64,000 bases of DNA from Ischnura elegans (taxonomy: Eukaryota; Arthropoda; Insecta; Odonata; Coenagrionidae), in contig NC_060258.1 in assembly GCF_921293095.1 (NCBI RefSeq), positions 10,182,607 to 10,246,606 of the forward strand, given 5' to 3'. The notes below the pieces were generated by a model. The model was not told where the DNA came from and ran no database searches. It saw nothing but the letters and a program-made list of their open reading frames with translations. Made by a program: the position numbers and the translations under genes. Each line of letters begins with the position of its first letter. Position 1 is the first letter of the stretch. Of this stretch, positions 23,137-35,950 are shown one piece after another.

Positions 23137-24051
23137 ATTTACGGATTTTGTGAGAAAACACAGCAGGGAACATTGGGAAATAGTACAAGAGTCAGTGGCA
23201 GGTACATAGGGATGTTGGAGGGGGTGTAACCCCCCCTTGCGGGGCTGCCCTCGTTGCCGAAAATGCAGAACCTCAATTTTAACTTTTTCATTTCATAAGA
23301 TAGCTTTGTATTGTATATGCGTATAATCAGTAGAAATAAAACCATCTAAAATTTTACATGTAACGTGGTTATTCTTTCATTACGATAAAGGTGTGGGTAA
23401 CTCAAAATATCTTTTGCACCCCCTTCAGATTTTTTTTCTGTATCCACTTCTAGCGGGGTGGCAACTAAAAAATTAAAAAAAACGAAATTGATTTTTTTCA
23501 TATATCTTTCAAATTGTAGCAATCTGATCTTCATCACTAGTTTCACCAACGTACAATTTACGCTTACTTAAGAAATTTTATATACTGTGTAATGCAGTTA
23601 AATGATAAATTCAGAATTATACGAGCTCAGGTGTCGGGTATTTAAACGACGATTTAAATGATTAAACTCAATTGCTTTATTAACTGTAAAAAAATGTTTT
23701 TAGTTCTAAAGCTTGTTATAAAAGCTTGGCCCATTTACGGGGCAAGTTAACGCAACGCTAGACCGACGCTTGACTGACTCTAAAATCGTGAAGAGAAGCC
23801 AATATAGTAAGCAGCATTCGTGTGAAATGACTTTAGGCGCGCCAGTTATACTATCTCTGTTTGGATAAAATACACTGCGTAAACGTAATGCAAGCGTAAA
23901 CGCGCCACGGTGTGCCCTACATATACAGGTTTAATTTCTTGCTTATGAGCACCTTCTGATAAACAAGAGTTTTGTTATCAGGCGCAAGATAAAGCGGATG
24001 AAGCGAAATAAATACAGCGAAGCAGTGACGCTGCGAGGGGGGGTTTGGGGG
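23137..24051. other. Intergenic DNA between locus copies 1 and 2
   Basis: AT-rich with short G/C tracts; no gene or paired terminal repeats recognised. Confidence 0.4.
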
Positions 24052-24307
24052 CAGTGGTGTAGCCAGGGGGAATCGGGGGGGTGCCCCCCTGAAATATAAA
24101 AACACGATTATTGTCCTTCATAAAAGATAACGAAATATTAAAAACTCAGGAATTTACAAAAAGTTTTTTCAACGAATTAAATTTTTTCGATTATGGAAAG
24201 AGTTAAAATTAGTTTAAAACCCATTACTTGGTGTCCGGTTTATCAAAAATCCCCCCCCCCCTCTGGTTTTGGACACCCCCCGAACGAAATTCCAGGCTAC
24301 TCCACTG
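24052..24307. mobile_element. MITE with CAGTGGTGTAGCCAGG ends
   Basis: Left CAGTGGTGTAGCCAGG and right CCAGGCTACTCCACTG are inverted repeats of 16 bp with one or two mismatches; G-tract and C-tract interior. It is inserted inside a G-rich repeat of the CAGCGAGGGGG type (24030 and 24310 onward). Confidence 0.65.
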
Positions 24308-25369
24308 TTTTGGGGGGTGGGGGTAAATCCCCCTCCCCAGAGCTCTGAGATTTTTTTATTGATAGCTCTTTTTACTCACAAAACGCGTTCCGTTGCATAG
24401 TTTTGGTTGGTGAAGGTTACGAAGCATCATGAAAACGGAGTCAAACTTTCGCTGTAAATTTGCCATGGTCAGTAGGCCGACCCTTATTTTTCAGAATTGA
24501 GAAAAGCTGTTTTTCTGGTCTCAAAATGATCAAAATTAGATCTATATTCACGTGTTAAAATTTGGTTACTTTAAAATAACGGCAACCTGTGCCCCAAGGG
24601 CCCTAAGTACTAAGGACCCTCAATTGATTTTTTTGGGGTCAAAGAAGGGCTATTCCTATGTGAAACGTAAAAGTAAAGCCCTTTCGAGCCAATTTTCTGT
24701 TTCTTTTGACCTATTTCTAAGCGTTTAGGAGATATCGTCCGTCGTAATGCAAATCCCCCAGGGCACCACCCCGCACCGCGGCACCGCTGAGGCACGGCCC
24801 GCACCACTTACTACAGAGTTCTCCTCAACCCCCTCCCCTCCCTCGGCAAAGGCTTTACTCCTGGTGACAAGATTTACATGCCAGTGGTGCAGTATTGAAT
24901 AGGTAGTTCCTCTTTTGTCATGATTAATGTTGTTAAAGCCTATAATGTCAATTTTGACCCTTCAACGCCGAACTATGAACTGGGTACCGACCCCTTAAAC
25001 CTTGATTTTTGCCGCCATACGGCCGCGAACCATTAAAGCCCAATTTTTTTTCAAAACTAGCGTTTGAAATTTTCAAATCGACGCTATTTCTCCTTACGCC
25101 CCTGAAAAGTTGTGAAAAATTGGGCATATGCTTCATTAAGAAAGCCATAAAATGGCGCAAATTGCATTGAAAAACATACTTTCTATCTCGAGATATTTAA
25201 AAAAGAGTGGAAATCGAAATTTCGAGCTAGCCAGCCCTGGTGGGCCTCTAGCGGGCTGGAAGTGTGGAAAGGTTAGTCCTATTTGATCCCAAATCCTATG
25301 CCCCAAGTCTGGGAAAAATCCGTGAGGGGGGACTTTTCAATCTCTTAATCTGCTATGCCCTTTCGGTTG
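24308..25369. other. Intergenic DNA upstream of locus copy 2
   Basis: Open frames here (24610-24807, 24948-25160, both minus) are short, start at non-conserved codons and match nothing. No promoter element is clear before 25370. Confidence 0.4.
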
Positions 25370-25431
25370 GTTCCCATAATTATACCATATTTCCCCGGAA
25401 ACTAAGATCACCTTGTCCATCAGCGTCTCAA

Positions 25432-25750
25432 GTGGAGACTTTTGTAAACCCATTTAAATGCGCCGTGGGTGACGATACTTGCGGGAAATTTGCGGTTCCT
25501 CTTTCGTCATATTCGTGCTTCTGACCAGACAGCCAGAGTCCCCTCGAGTGCTGATACGGAACTACACAGTGGCGCGGCATTTAGTCGCTTGGAACACATC
25601 GGGCAACATCGTCATTCGAGAGACGGACGTAGGGAGAGAACGGTGTCAACAGTTTTCATGTGCGGAGTGGAGATAAAGTGCGCATGCGATTGCTTTCATT
25701 CCCTGAGGAGCCAGGATAAGAGGATCGGTATTGTTTTGGCGTGGATTTCG
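25432..25750 (+). other. 5' noncoding exon 1 of locus copy 2 (5' limit uncertain)
   Basis: Closely matches 990-1312 and ends at the same donor (TTTCG then GTGAGT). The stop that ends the long frame in copy 1 is lost here, evidence that the frame is not under coding constraint. Confidence 0.5.
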
Positions 25751-25852
25751 GTGAGTGTTTCATTGTCTCTATTTTTCGTATTCACTTAAAAACATTGCGA
25801 CAGTTCTGTATCACCCCCCTCGTTTCTTGAATGTCTTTCTTTATTAATTCCC

Positions 25853-26238
25853 TAATAGCACCAAAAAAGTAATATATATATTTAATAGGTATCATAGTAT
25901 AGACTGTAAAGATATTATTTCTGTAGAAAATACATTCAATTGTCCTCTATCACGCAGATAATATCTTGAAATTTTACGTATTGTATCACTGTCATAGTAT
26001 GGGTTTTACATATAGATTAAATACGTATAACTAGCCGTAAATCTGTATGTTATTCGTATCGAATGGTTACATCGTGAGGATATTATTTATTGCATATTTT
26101 AAAGGTTCTGGTATACATCTAGGAGCGAGGATCATCAGACCTGTATAAAATATGAATAATATACAGATTTGCAAATATATATACCGAAGCATATCGAAAT
26201 CTTAAAAATATACTGGTATAATCCTTTTCGTGCTACTA
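25853..26238. mobile_element. TAGTAGCACC MITE at the same site as in copy 1
   Basis: Ends TAATAGCACCA and TCGTGCTACTA; interior aligned with 1417-1797. A shared insertion between copies 1 and 2. Confidence 0.55.
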
Positions 26239-26876
26239 GTGTTACACTATCCCTGCCGGTTATCAGCGCGTGATGGATTGTATTGCGTGTGATGAATGAA
26301 TTATTGTTTAGTGAAAATTGTGTAGTGAGTTGATAATGTGTGTTGAATTAATTTCAAAATGAACTGTATTCAGATCCCTTTAGTGTTGTCCTTCAAAAGT
26401 GTGAAATCGTAAATGATAGTGCAACTTTGAAGGGAAAGTGTTCGCCTGTAAACTTAGGGCGGAAATCTATGAGAAGTTGAAAGAGTTCAGTAATAATATT
26501 GTGGCTGACGCGATATCCCTGTTAACTTGCCCAATCGTAAACATTGCGACGGCAATTCTGTGTTAATAACAGGCGAGGAAGGTGGCGTGGGTTATTACTT
26601 AGACTCCTAATTAAACCCACTGTAAGTGAACGATACCAAGAAAATGTAGCAATTCCATAAAATTGCTCAAATTTCAATATTCTTGGGAGATAACGGGCGA
26701 CCTCGTGACAACAATTTTCTTATCAAATGTTGGAGAATTGTGGAAGGAAGGGGATTATTTCACTGGATATAGGACGAGAGGTGATAGCTGGCTGTAGGAC
26801 GTAATCGTGGTGATTATTAATAATTTTTCCCCGGGAAAAGATGTTTGAGTCATGAAATCGCGAAGCTTACCATTGA
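26239..26876. other. Intron 1 of copy 2 matching 1798-2330 and 3226-3324
   Basis: The match to copy 1 continues to about 26775 and then jumps to the sequence equivalent to 3226, so the 900 bp at 2330-3225 (with its MITE) was added in copy 1 or lost in copy 2. Confidence 0.5.
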
Positions 26877-27181
26877 CCCTTGGTGAAAAACTGTTGAAAT
26901 TACCGTTGAAACTCAACAGTAACTGTTAAAACTCAACAGTAACCGTAGAAAATCCAACAGTAATTGTAGAAAACCCAACAGTAACTGTAGAAAATCTAGC
27001 AATTACTGTTAAAATCCAACAGTAACTATTAAAATCCAAACAGTAACTGTAGAAAATCCAAGAGTTACTGTTAAAATCCAACAGAAACTGTTAAAATCCA
27101 AGAGTAACTGTTAAAATCAAACAGAAACTGTAAAAAATCTAACAGTTACTGTTAAAATCCAACTGTTTTTTCGCTTAGGGG
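26877..27181. mobile_element. Foldback element with expanded CAACAGT minisatellite, copy 2
   Basis: Same flanks as 3325-3445. The ends read CCCTTGGTGAAAAACTGTTG and CAACTGTTTTTTCGCTTAGGGG. Inside, about a dozen units of the form AACTGT(T/A)RAAAATCCAACAG run head to tail at roughly 22-bp spacing. Confidence 0.65.
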
Positions 27182-27490
27182 AAGTAAAAAAAAGTTTACA
27201 TTGCGCATTGAAAATTTTTATTAAAAAGTATTTAAGAGTTGTGAACACGTACTTAGACAATAGTTTGCATTGACCCTCAGAGGATTATCAAATTTTCTGT
27301 GAATGTGGGCGTAGTTTATCCACCCAAGCACCCCCATTCCGACCTCGCTTACTAAGATCCACGTTCGAAAACAGTGATGCCACCCAGAGGCGCAATGGGG
27401 GGGGAGGGTTTGGGGGATACCCCCCCCCCCCCAAAAAGCTCAGAGAAATATTTAGATTTAATCAATTCTACTTAATTAAATATATATTAC
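27182..27490. other. G-rich dispersed repeat and flank
   Basis: Contains a run of Gs, then a run of Cs, then AAAGCTCAGAGAAATATTTAG (27380-27460), like 19899-19960. Confidence 0.45.
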
Positions 27491-27940
27491 TAATAGAATA
27501 GCGATAGGACAAATAAAATATCCCTCAGAAAGCCGTAAACCTCACCATTTTGAACTATTTATGTTTTAATTCCGCAATTTACTAATCTCGCACCCACGGA
27601 CTTAGATGTTAAAAGTTTCAGTTTTAAAGTTTCATCCATTTTACTCAATTGGATTGATATTACTAATAGAATAGCGATAGGATAAATAAAATATCCCTCA
27701 GAAAGCCGTAAACCTCACCATTTTGAACTATTTATGTTTTAATTCCGCAATTTACTAATCTCGCACCCACGGACTTAGATGTTAAAAGTTTCAGTTTTAA
27801 AGTTTCATCCATTTTACTCAATTGGATTGATATTACTAATAGAATAGCGATAGGATAAATAAAATATCCCTCGGAAAGCCGTAAAACTCACCATTTTCTT
27901 CCATTTCTCTTAGAATTCCGTAATTTATTAATGTCGCACC
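27491..27940. repeat. 173-bp tandem repeat, about 2.4 copies
   Basis: The anchor TAATAGAATAGCGATAGGA occurs at 27491, 27664 and 27837, exactly 173 bp apart; adjacent units are almost identical. The single-copy form of the unit resembles 19960-20080 in intron 2 of copy 1, so the array grew from a piece of that G-rich repeat. Confidence 0.8.
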
Positions 27941-28664
27941 TACCGCTTATCCTGGTGGGTATTCCATACCCCCCAAACACCCCGGTATTACCTGGTGCCC
28001 CCCCCAGATATATACTCCACTCCTTGGCTGAAGCGAGCCCCTTCGTAAATAGAGCCTTCTTTTTTCCTCTGGCCTGTGCCTTTCTTCTCTTTCCCAAGAA
28101 TGATCTTCCTTCGACTGCATTATGGAGTCCTTACACCCTACGGGACCCCACACAAACAAACTCCCCGTCCACTAGCCTTCACCCTCGATGGGCCTTCGCT
28201 CAACTTGTCGTGTTTATTTATTTTTTTATATTTTGGAGCTTGGCGCTGCGGTGTCAATACGGGACTTGTCTCCAAAGGATAGGATTTTTCTGATAGAGAA
28301 AGAATGTACTAATTTTCCCCGAATTACTTTTTAGCGTACTTTCATATTTACTCAATCGGAAGTGAAAATACTTCGGGTAACCATTCGAAGGATAAGTTTC
28401 CTTACGATCATGTTCTAGAGTGCACTATCTTGAAGCATTATAATGGTTGCACTGCAGCGTAAACAATTTATTACTTCGTGGCGGGATCTCAAAACTCACA
28501 ACAGCTGCGGTTTCTGAAAGTGGTTTCCCGCTATCCATTACGTACCGTTTTAATCCCTCTCATTACTCATTACGTCATTACCAACCGAAAGTATGAAAAA
28601 TACAAACTTATATTCGAGCGCACATATATGAACGAATCATTCCGTCGTCTGCGACTTACGAGAT
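27941..28664. other. Low-complexity C/T-rich and AT-rich DNA
   Basis: Frames of up to 120 codons exist on both strands (27931-28293) but are proline-rich products of base composition and contain no known motif. Confidence 0.4.
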
Positions 28665-29598
28665 AGTGATATGGGTCGATCATGAACGATTCGATCAGAA
28701 AGATTGAATCTCTAGGTGAATCAAATGACTCATCATTCATTTCGTTAAACAATTCGATCATCAATCACTCCGACTTCCGGTTTCATATCAATCATCCCGG
28801 TTTCCGTTTCATTTCAAAATTTGGAAATATTTTTTGGTTGATAAGTATTCCTTGTCGCCATGGACGACCACCCACATTTGTTCGAAAATTAATAGATATA
28901 TTTTATTAAATAAATTATAGCGTTCGCCATTTTGCCATTGCAAATCAATATTGCGTGACACTGCCCTCCCCCCCTCTTCCACACATGAAGTTGAATTCCT
29001 AAAGCTGTCCCCACTTTCAGTTTTACGATAGATGCCCTATTGAAAATGGTCTGTAATTCGACAGAGGGAAAGAATTCCCTGCAGGAAAATCTTTAATTTC
29101 CCATCGTCAAATTACCAAGGATTTGGGCATTTTCACTAGGTTATTTTGATTACTATACGTATAAATGCCTGACAGAAATCCTCAAAAAAAAACAACTGTG
29201 GTTCATCGTTAACCTTCTGCCACGATTTCTCCGGAGAAGCAATGAAGATAACAACGTCAACATGCGCTGACTATATTTTATAAATTTACTTATTCATTAT
29301 TTTTCTTTAAAATTATATGAATCAGAGTATGCTGACTATCTGTTACTTGGAAATCGCGATCAAAATAGTATATGAAATGATAATATGGATAGCAATAGCG
29401 TTAACAAAGCTCTTCGCAGATGTGGCAATATTTATTTGTTTATTCAAAGTGATTTATTACATCCATTGATTGAGTCTTTTCGATCTTGATTCCTTTGAGT
29501 CTTTTCGATCATAAAGATTGAATCAATTGATTGAATAAGTTATGTTTCTCAAGTCAAATTGATTGAATCACTAAAATGATCTACTCTGCCCATCACTA
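28665..29598. mobile_element. Possible hAT-like nonautonomous element
   Basis: The left AGTGATATGGGTCGATCAT and right ATGATCTACTCTGCCCATCACT are imperfect inverted repeats. AGTGATGGGC is a common hAT terminus. No matching 8-bp flanking duplication was found and no transposase is present. Confidence 0.35.
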
Positions 29599-30843
29599 TT
29601 ACAAAATAAAACGTGATACGGTCGGAAATATCGATAGAATCGACATCCATTATCGATAGTCGCACGAGTGCGCATCGTTTCTGCGCAGAAAACCCGCCGA
29701 AATCATTCACCTTGTAGAGCGGTCACGGCGAATGAATTTAATTCGAATGATCTTTCTCTGTGTTAAATTTCATGCACGGTATTGGATTGTATTTAATTCA
29801 CGAGAGAATATGCAAAGGACTTCAGTCGGTGATAGGCGATTGCCTTTTGTTATCAACAAAGAGTGGAGTAGAACCAGCGGCCGGGACTAGGGTCATGACA
29901 GCAGTGACGACGAAGATGAAAGCGAGGAAATAATTCCACCACGTCAATATGAAGTTTGCGAAGCCCTCTGGACGTTAAGGAATCTTGATCTCAACTCCCA
30001 ATTAACCCTTTCGAGACGGCGGAGTTTTCGTCTTACATTAGCATGACCGCTTCACTTCGCCCCAAGAGACTCTACTTTCTCGTGGTACGGAGCATTTTTG
30101 GAGGACATTCGTTGAGAAGGGTCTCGCTGAACCTTTTTCGACCCCTCCACGCAGGGACTTTGCATTATCTCGGACTCCGAGAGTAGTTGTGCTCCTCCTT
30201 TCCGGGTTTACGACCATACCTGCGGCATTGGTTCGCGGTCAACTTATGTATTTTTTATATGTATTTAGCTTATGGATAATATTGTTGGTTGTACGTAAAT
30301 CGCTACTTTGAACTGAATTCCTCATTGTTTTCAGAGCATTGTCAAATTTCAAACGAAGTTCTAAGTTCAATATCAACCCATTTAATGCAGCAACGATTTC
30401 CATGTTGATGTTTATGCAGAACTCAAGATATAAGTTAATATTTATCGTAGAATTTCGTTTAAAAATTGTAAACGCTATTCAAAAGACAAATAATTCAATT
30501 CTTAGTGTTAATTTCTTTTGAAAATAACAAATATTTATTTCGAAAACAGACTGTATAAAAAATTGCATGACCCTTACCGCTAAGAGGGGTGATATAAGGC
30601 GAGGGGTCAGGGTACCTGCTCCGAGATTCCGGGGGTACAGCCCGCAGTATTATTGGGTCCCGAAACAAAGACGTCGTACACCCGCCACTGTCATTAAAGG
30701 GGGAGAGCTACAGGAAACGTTAATTTTAATTGGAAGTTCTTGTACGAAAGTCTCTGTACACGAGAACGTATAGGAAATAATGTAAATGCTAGCATTCCTT
30801 CACTTGTGTAATAAAATCCCCGAAGAAAATATACGGCTTTCGT
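29599..30843. other. Intron 1 of copy 2, nothing recognised
   Basis: Mixed GC content around 29640-30240, with short open frames only. No counterpart in copies 1 or 3. Confidence 0.35.
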
Positions 30844-30970
30844 CTCTCGTGTCAAGAAACGTCCACACGTGTGTTTAAATCTTTATTTGGGAAAAGGTTA
30901 AGTTCCCTCTCGTGTCAAGAAACGTCCACACGTGTGTTTAAATCTTTATTTGGGAAAAGGTTAAGTTCCC
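30844..30970. repeat. Perfect 63-bp tandem duplication
   Basis: The block starting CTCTCGTGTCAAGAAACG occurs at 30844 and 30907 with no mismatches seen, so the duplication is recent. Confidence 0.85.
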
Positions 30971-31034
30971 ATCTATGAAAGTTGGACGCCAATGTGGAAG
31001 AGCAAAAAACAACAGATTTATTTAACTAATATAT

Positions 31035-31400
31035 TACATCTACGTCTACATAATACCCTGCAAGCCACCTCTAGGATGTTTGGCAGGGGGTGATGAATCA
31101 CCAGCATGCAGCATGCATTTGGACTCCCACATGCACACCACACCGTCCAAAAAACGTCACGCATACTATAAAATATACAATCATATGTTCTTAGGAATAA
31201 AAATGAAATTAGGAAATGCTAAGTTTTACATAGGTTAGTTGGCTACACTAAAAGTCATCTAATCTATTTATGAGTTCTGTCGCTGCCGTTATAATCTCTT
31301 ATTGATCGTGGAAAAAAGACATTCTGAATCTGTCTGTTCTACAATCTATCTCTCTTATTTTATTTATATGATCTTATCCGATCTTTACATATTTACCGTA
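31035..31400 (+). mobile_element. Fragment of a widespread arthropod retroelement
   Basis: TACATCTACGTCTACATAAT, then CCCTGCAAGCCACCT, GTTTGGCAGGGGGTG and, about 240 bp on, TCTCTCTTATTTTATTTATATGATC. I recognise this series of motifs from dispersed repeats in many insect genomes; the exact family is not certain. Noncoding here. Confidence 0.4.
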
Positions 31401-31721
31401 TAATTTCCTGATTAAACAAGTTAAATATTATGATCAATTTCCCACCAATTTATTTTGATGCGTACTCGTAAAGCAATGGCACTTCCAACTCTAATAATGA
31501 ACTTTCTTATAGCACTCCTAGACATAGCTGTCCATGAGGATAATGCAAACTGGTTCCCTGCGACTGTATACCCTCTATAGGAGCTGTACGGAAATGTATT
31601 TATTGAATTTTGAATTGTGAAATAATATCTCTTCATTGCTTTTTTTTAAGATGTACTGGTGAATAATATTGCATAAAATGAAGAATTTAAGTTACAATAT
31701 CGTTAGGCTCTATATACCACC

Positions 31722-33235
31722 AATTTATTTTGCTGGGTACTCGTAATGAAATGGCACTTCCAACTCCAACCATGAACTTTCTTACACAACTCCAAGAGAT
31801 ATTTCTTTCCGAAACATTTGTTTACTGTTTCCTGCACCCCTATGCTTTGAGAGTCCCAAACTCCCCTCCACTTGCATCCCTCCCCTCCCACTAGCATTTC
31901 CCACCCCACCCTCTGTTTCCTTGAGCTGGAGTGCGTCGTAAGAAAACACGGCCCACGAAACGCAGTCGCAGGCGAGGCACAAGTCCCTTCACCCACCCCT
32001 TACCCCTCCGCACCCCTCTTCCTCCTTCAGCCCCCACTTCGTCTACCAGGCTGAACCCATCCCACTCTCAATCACCCCGCCCTAGAAATGGGAGAAATTA
32101 CGCCGCAATCCATTAATCGTATCCAATGATCATCGCTTCCCAAATCATCGGTCAAGTTTAAAAACCGTTTTACACGGGGCACGGAATTGCGCAGGTTAGA
32201 ACTGCATTAATTTCTAAAACGGCGTGGAACTGCGCGAATGCATGAACGAAATTAAAACGGACTATTTTGCCGTCTCGCATCCACGCATTCTCGCATACGT
32301 TCTAGCAATTCACCGCTTTCACACGACGCGTTTTTTATTTCGCCTTCGCACGTACGTCAGACTGCGCAATTCCGTGTACCGATGATTCTACCGATTATGT
32401 GCAGGCAACGAATTGATGCGATTGCACCGATTCTATAATAATCGCGAGGATATCGTTCCAATTTTCAATACGAATTTTAATCATCACTATCAATTCAAAT
32501 GTACTGCGGTATAATTGCAATATAAAAATAAGCCACCGGTACTTGATTCTCACGCGAATGGAGATATATTAAAGCAACAGCTATTGCATACGATTTTTAA
32601 AAGTTGAGATGGAGCTTAAGTAATCGATTCAACGATTAAATCGACGCCTCATAAACGATTACATAATCAAAACAATCGCAGTACAATGATCGATTATTAT
32701 CGAAAATCTATTCTTTTTCAAATCACTACCCCACCCCCTTTGAACGTTTTTCGGCTGCGGAGGACACAAACAAGGATTGAAAATTATGATATTCCTTACA
32801 TGATATAAACAAGACTTTAGTTGATCACGGGAATACTAGTACTTCATAGATACAATTAGGTCATGTTGTTGATTCGACCAATATCTCTTTTAAAAATCTA
32901 ATGGAACACGCCACTTCGCTGAAAAATGTTTGCTCTCCAATCGGCATTTGCACTGCTGCACTTGCTTTTTTGGATTTTCGTCTGATGTAAAACTTCTTAT
33001 CCTTCAAACGCTATTTCCAGTACACGTATTCACGAGAGCAATGTGCAATGTTTTGCATAAAACAACCGCTTTCGCCGGCGCTGTAATTGGGTGTGAGATG
33101 CATCAAAAAGGCGAAAAATAGTCCATCATTTGAAATGTTCCTGTATAATAAATATATTTTTTAAATAATTGAGGCAGTGTGCTAAGTGTGAACAATGTTG
33201 CGTTAATCGTCAGCGGCACGCCCAACTCGAGGCGT
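31722..33235. repeat. Segment duplicated from 4845-6480 (intron 1 of copy 2)
   Basis: Aligned with copy 1 throughout: C-rich repeat, MITE from 32165 with its right end deleted, then AT-rich DNA up to CGTCAGCGGCACGCCCAA. A further partial copy of the C-rich repeat start lies just upstream at 31441-31540. Confidence 0.7.
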
Positions 33236-35544
33236 TCTGCAATACTCACGCCCTTCTACCCCGGATTCTTTCATTCATCTTCAATTGTTTTCAGTCCATC
33301 TTGTTCTCACTTGTTTCTTCGGAAGGGCCGTGGTCCGAAGACGGATAAAAATAAAACTTATAAAAATGAAACCTTTTTTCGGAAAAAAATGCCGCATCAA
33401 CTGCCGAAAAGCTCAGCTGCGAGGATATCGTGTATCTCCAGAAATCACTAATTTATTTTTCCAACTATTTCCTAGCTTAAAATGCTTAAATAACTTTAGA
33501 TATACGTCGTGTTTGGTCTTGTTCTCTTTTGCATTACGTGCACATTACAAATATTTTAATCTAATAAAAGTACAATACCTATTGCCGAAAATCATTTTTA
33601 AACACCATTTAGTCTAAGAGGTGATTCATGCAGCAGTTGACCTCAAGAAACTGGGAACTTTGAAGCTGGTAGGCTGAAATAGGCAGGTAGGCAGTGGGTG
33701 AGAAAAGGGAGGGGGGCGTGAAACACTTTTATATTGCTCTCGGGTAACTTGATAGTTTTTTCGAAGCTAAGGTCTTCGTAACAAGATCCCTGTGAGAGCT
33801 GGGACCATTTTTTATTTCGGAGAAGAGAAAAGGGTCAGAGGGGTTGGGGAGGCGAGTGCTGAATGGAGGGGGATAGCGAATCGTGGGAAATGCGCAAATG
33901 TTACTTTCCCACGGCACTGAGCTTCTCTCTACGGTAGTTCCATCTCCTGGCGAAGATTGAAACACTGTGCCTGTCCTTATTAGCCATAAATGACACATTG
34001 CATATATTTCTTCTAATTTTCGTCAAACAATGGATGCGGGAAAATTTTACGACGGGACCGCGATCTTCAAACGATCAATGCGGGAGAACGATTCTTAAGG
34101 GAACTAAAGATGCGGGAAAAATTACACTGCCTACATATGTGAAATATTAACGGTGAACGTGCATGAATTGCGGGAACGTGGAAATGAAAAAATGCGTGAA
34201 CGATAAATCGGCGTTCCACAGTACAAATCCCCTGGCGGCAACAATTTTAGGGTCACTAGCAACGGAAATGAGTGTTTTAAAGAGGTTTTGGACAATATTA
34301 CCTGAACTATTTGTTTTACAAAACGTGTGTACATTCAAAATGATGCCATGAAACGCTGATATAGAAAGCAGTTTTTTTTTTAATTTACCACTAACATTGA
34401 GAAACCACGTCGTGAAGTAGTGATAGCATATCTGTTCTATTTTTTGTTGTATTTATTGTGCACATTATATAAATGTATTTCAATATTTTTGTTTACCGTG
34501 GTACACACAGTCAGACATGCAATCCTGAATGGAAGAGGAAATGTCCCTTGCTGGAATGAATGGGTTTTGAGTTTAGATGGCCTTGCACTCACTTTCCAAA
34601 CAATGTGCTCCCTTCTTCCAAGCCCCCGAAGGAGTCCGTGATATTGTCCTTGGGTCGTAGTCTTTTGAGAATAGTTCGCCAACCTTTTTCCACGAGAAAA
34701 AGAGCTGTTTTCGACGGAATATATGCGCAGCCAAGTTATCAAGTGCGCGTCGGGAGACTTGTGTATTAGGTCCTCTTCTCGGAAGATATTGAATTGGTAG
34801 AAATGGGACACGTATTCATAACTAACTATATTTGTTTCCGTTCCCCAATAAATGTTTGCGTGTAAATACAACGATCAGCGGCACCATAAGTCAGAAACGG
34901 CTCATAACAGTCACCGCTGACTTGACGAGAACACATTGAGTTTCCTCCTTGTAGAATAATTAATGTATTTACAAACACCACTAAGGTGCACTGCATTTTT
35001 TTGGATAGGAAGAAAGGAGAAATTAAAGCTGATTGACCCTACCGGAGATTGGTAAAGTGTATCATCATATGCATTAATATTAAAATAAAAAGGCATGATA
35101 GAAGCATGAAGAATAAAAAAAATACCAAACTAAAAACGAATAAAATTCCGAAATATATCATAAATAAAAAAACGTGAAACAATTAAAAAATATGTACTAC
35201 TTAATGTTACCGTGGGTATTTATAATAATGATATACATGTATTCCACATTATGGTACATGAAATTATATTAGCCTACTCAATCATGAGTTTTTACAAGGT
35301 GGAATATGGATGCACCCCTGTGGTAAGAACCAGTGTTGGGCTTATTCACGAAAAAATACAGCGACCGCCTAAGTCTTTTCCCTTCGCCATATCCGAGCGT
35401 CATTTATAGATGACCTTAAAAAAATCTTAAATAGCATAAAAAAATTTGTGCGCACCGATTTATTTCGATCATTTTTTATAAAAATGTAACACTTCCAAGT
35501 TTAAGTGACGAAAAAAGTTGTTCGGATCACGGCAAAGTCCTTCT
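33236..35544. other. Unique intronic DNA of copy 2
   Basis: A 144-codon minus-strand frame at 34437-34871 and others of 60-110 codons were read. None has a recognisable domain, and codon starts are often non-ATG. Nothing is called. Confidence 0.35.
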
Positions 35545-35740
35545 GTCTTGTCCTTCAAAAGTGTGAAATCGTAAATGATAGTGCAACTTTGGAGGGAAAG
35601 GGTAGGCCTAAAAACCTAAGGCAGAAATCTATGAGAAGTTAAAGAGTTCGGTTATATACAGATTTGCAAATCTGTTTACCGATGTATTTCGAAATCTTTT
35701 AAAAATATACAGACACAATCAATTTGGTGTTACTAGGGAT
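35545..35740. repeat. Permuted fragment of the locus 5' intron
   Basis: 35545-35650 matches 26386-26490 and is followed by 35650-35740, which matches 26158-26240; the order is swapped relative to the source. A rearranged extra piece of the 5' region. Confidence 0.55.
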
Positions 35741-35950
35741 ACGTTGATCTCTCTAACGCTAAGCTGCTTCTAATCCGCTGTAGTTCTCGAGGCTTCCCGG
35801 GATTAAAATGGGTGGTCCGATAAGAAGTACCTAATTGCGAGGCCCCCTCCCATCTGTTGACCACCCGCGCCAGTGCTGATTCCTCGCATCTCCCCGCCTT
35901 ATCAGGTTGGAACGTGATCTTGGCCGTGGAAGAAGTCCTCCTGCTTCCAT

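Noticed and set aside
27931-28293. 120-codon proline-rich frame
   Set aside because: Product of C-tracts and base composition; the opposite strand is equally open.
34437-34871. 144-codon minus-strand frame
   Set aside because: No domain, no second copy in the window and no supporting splice or promoter signals.
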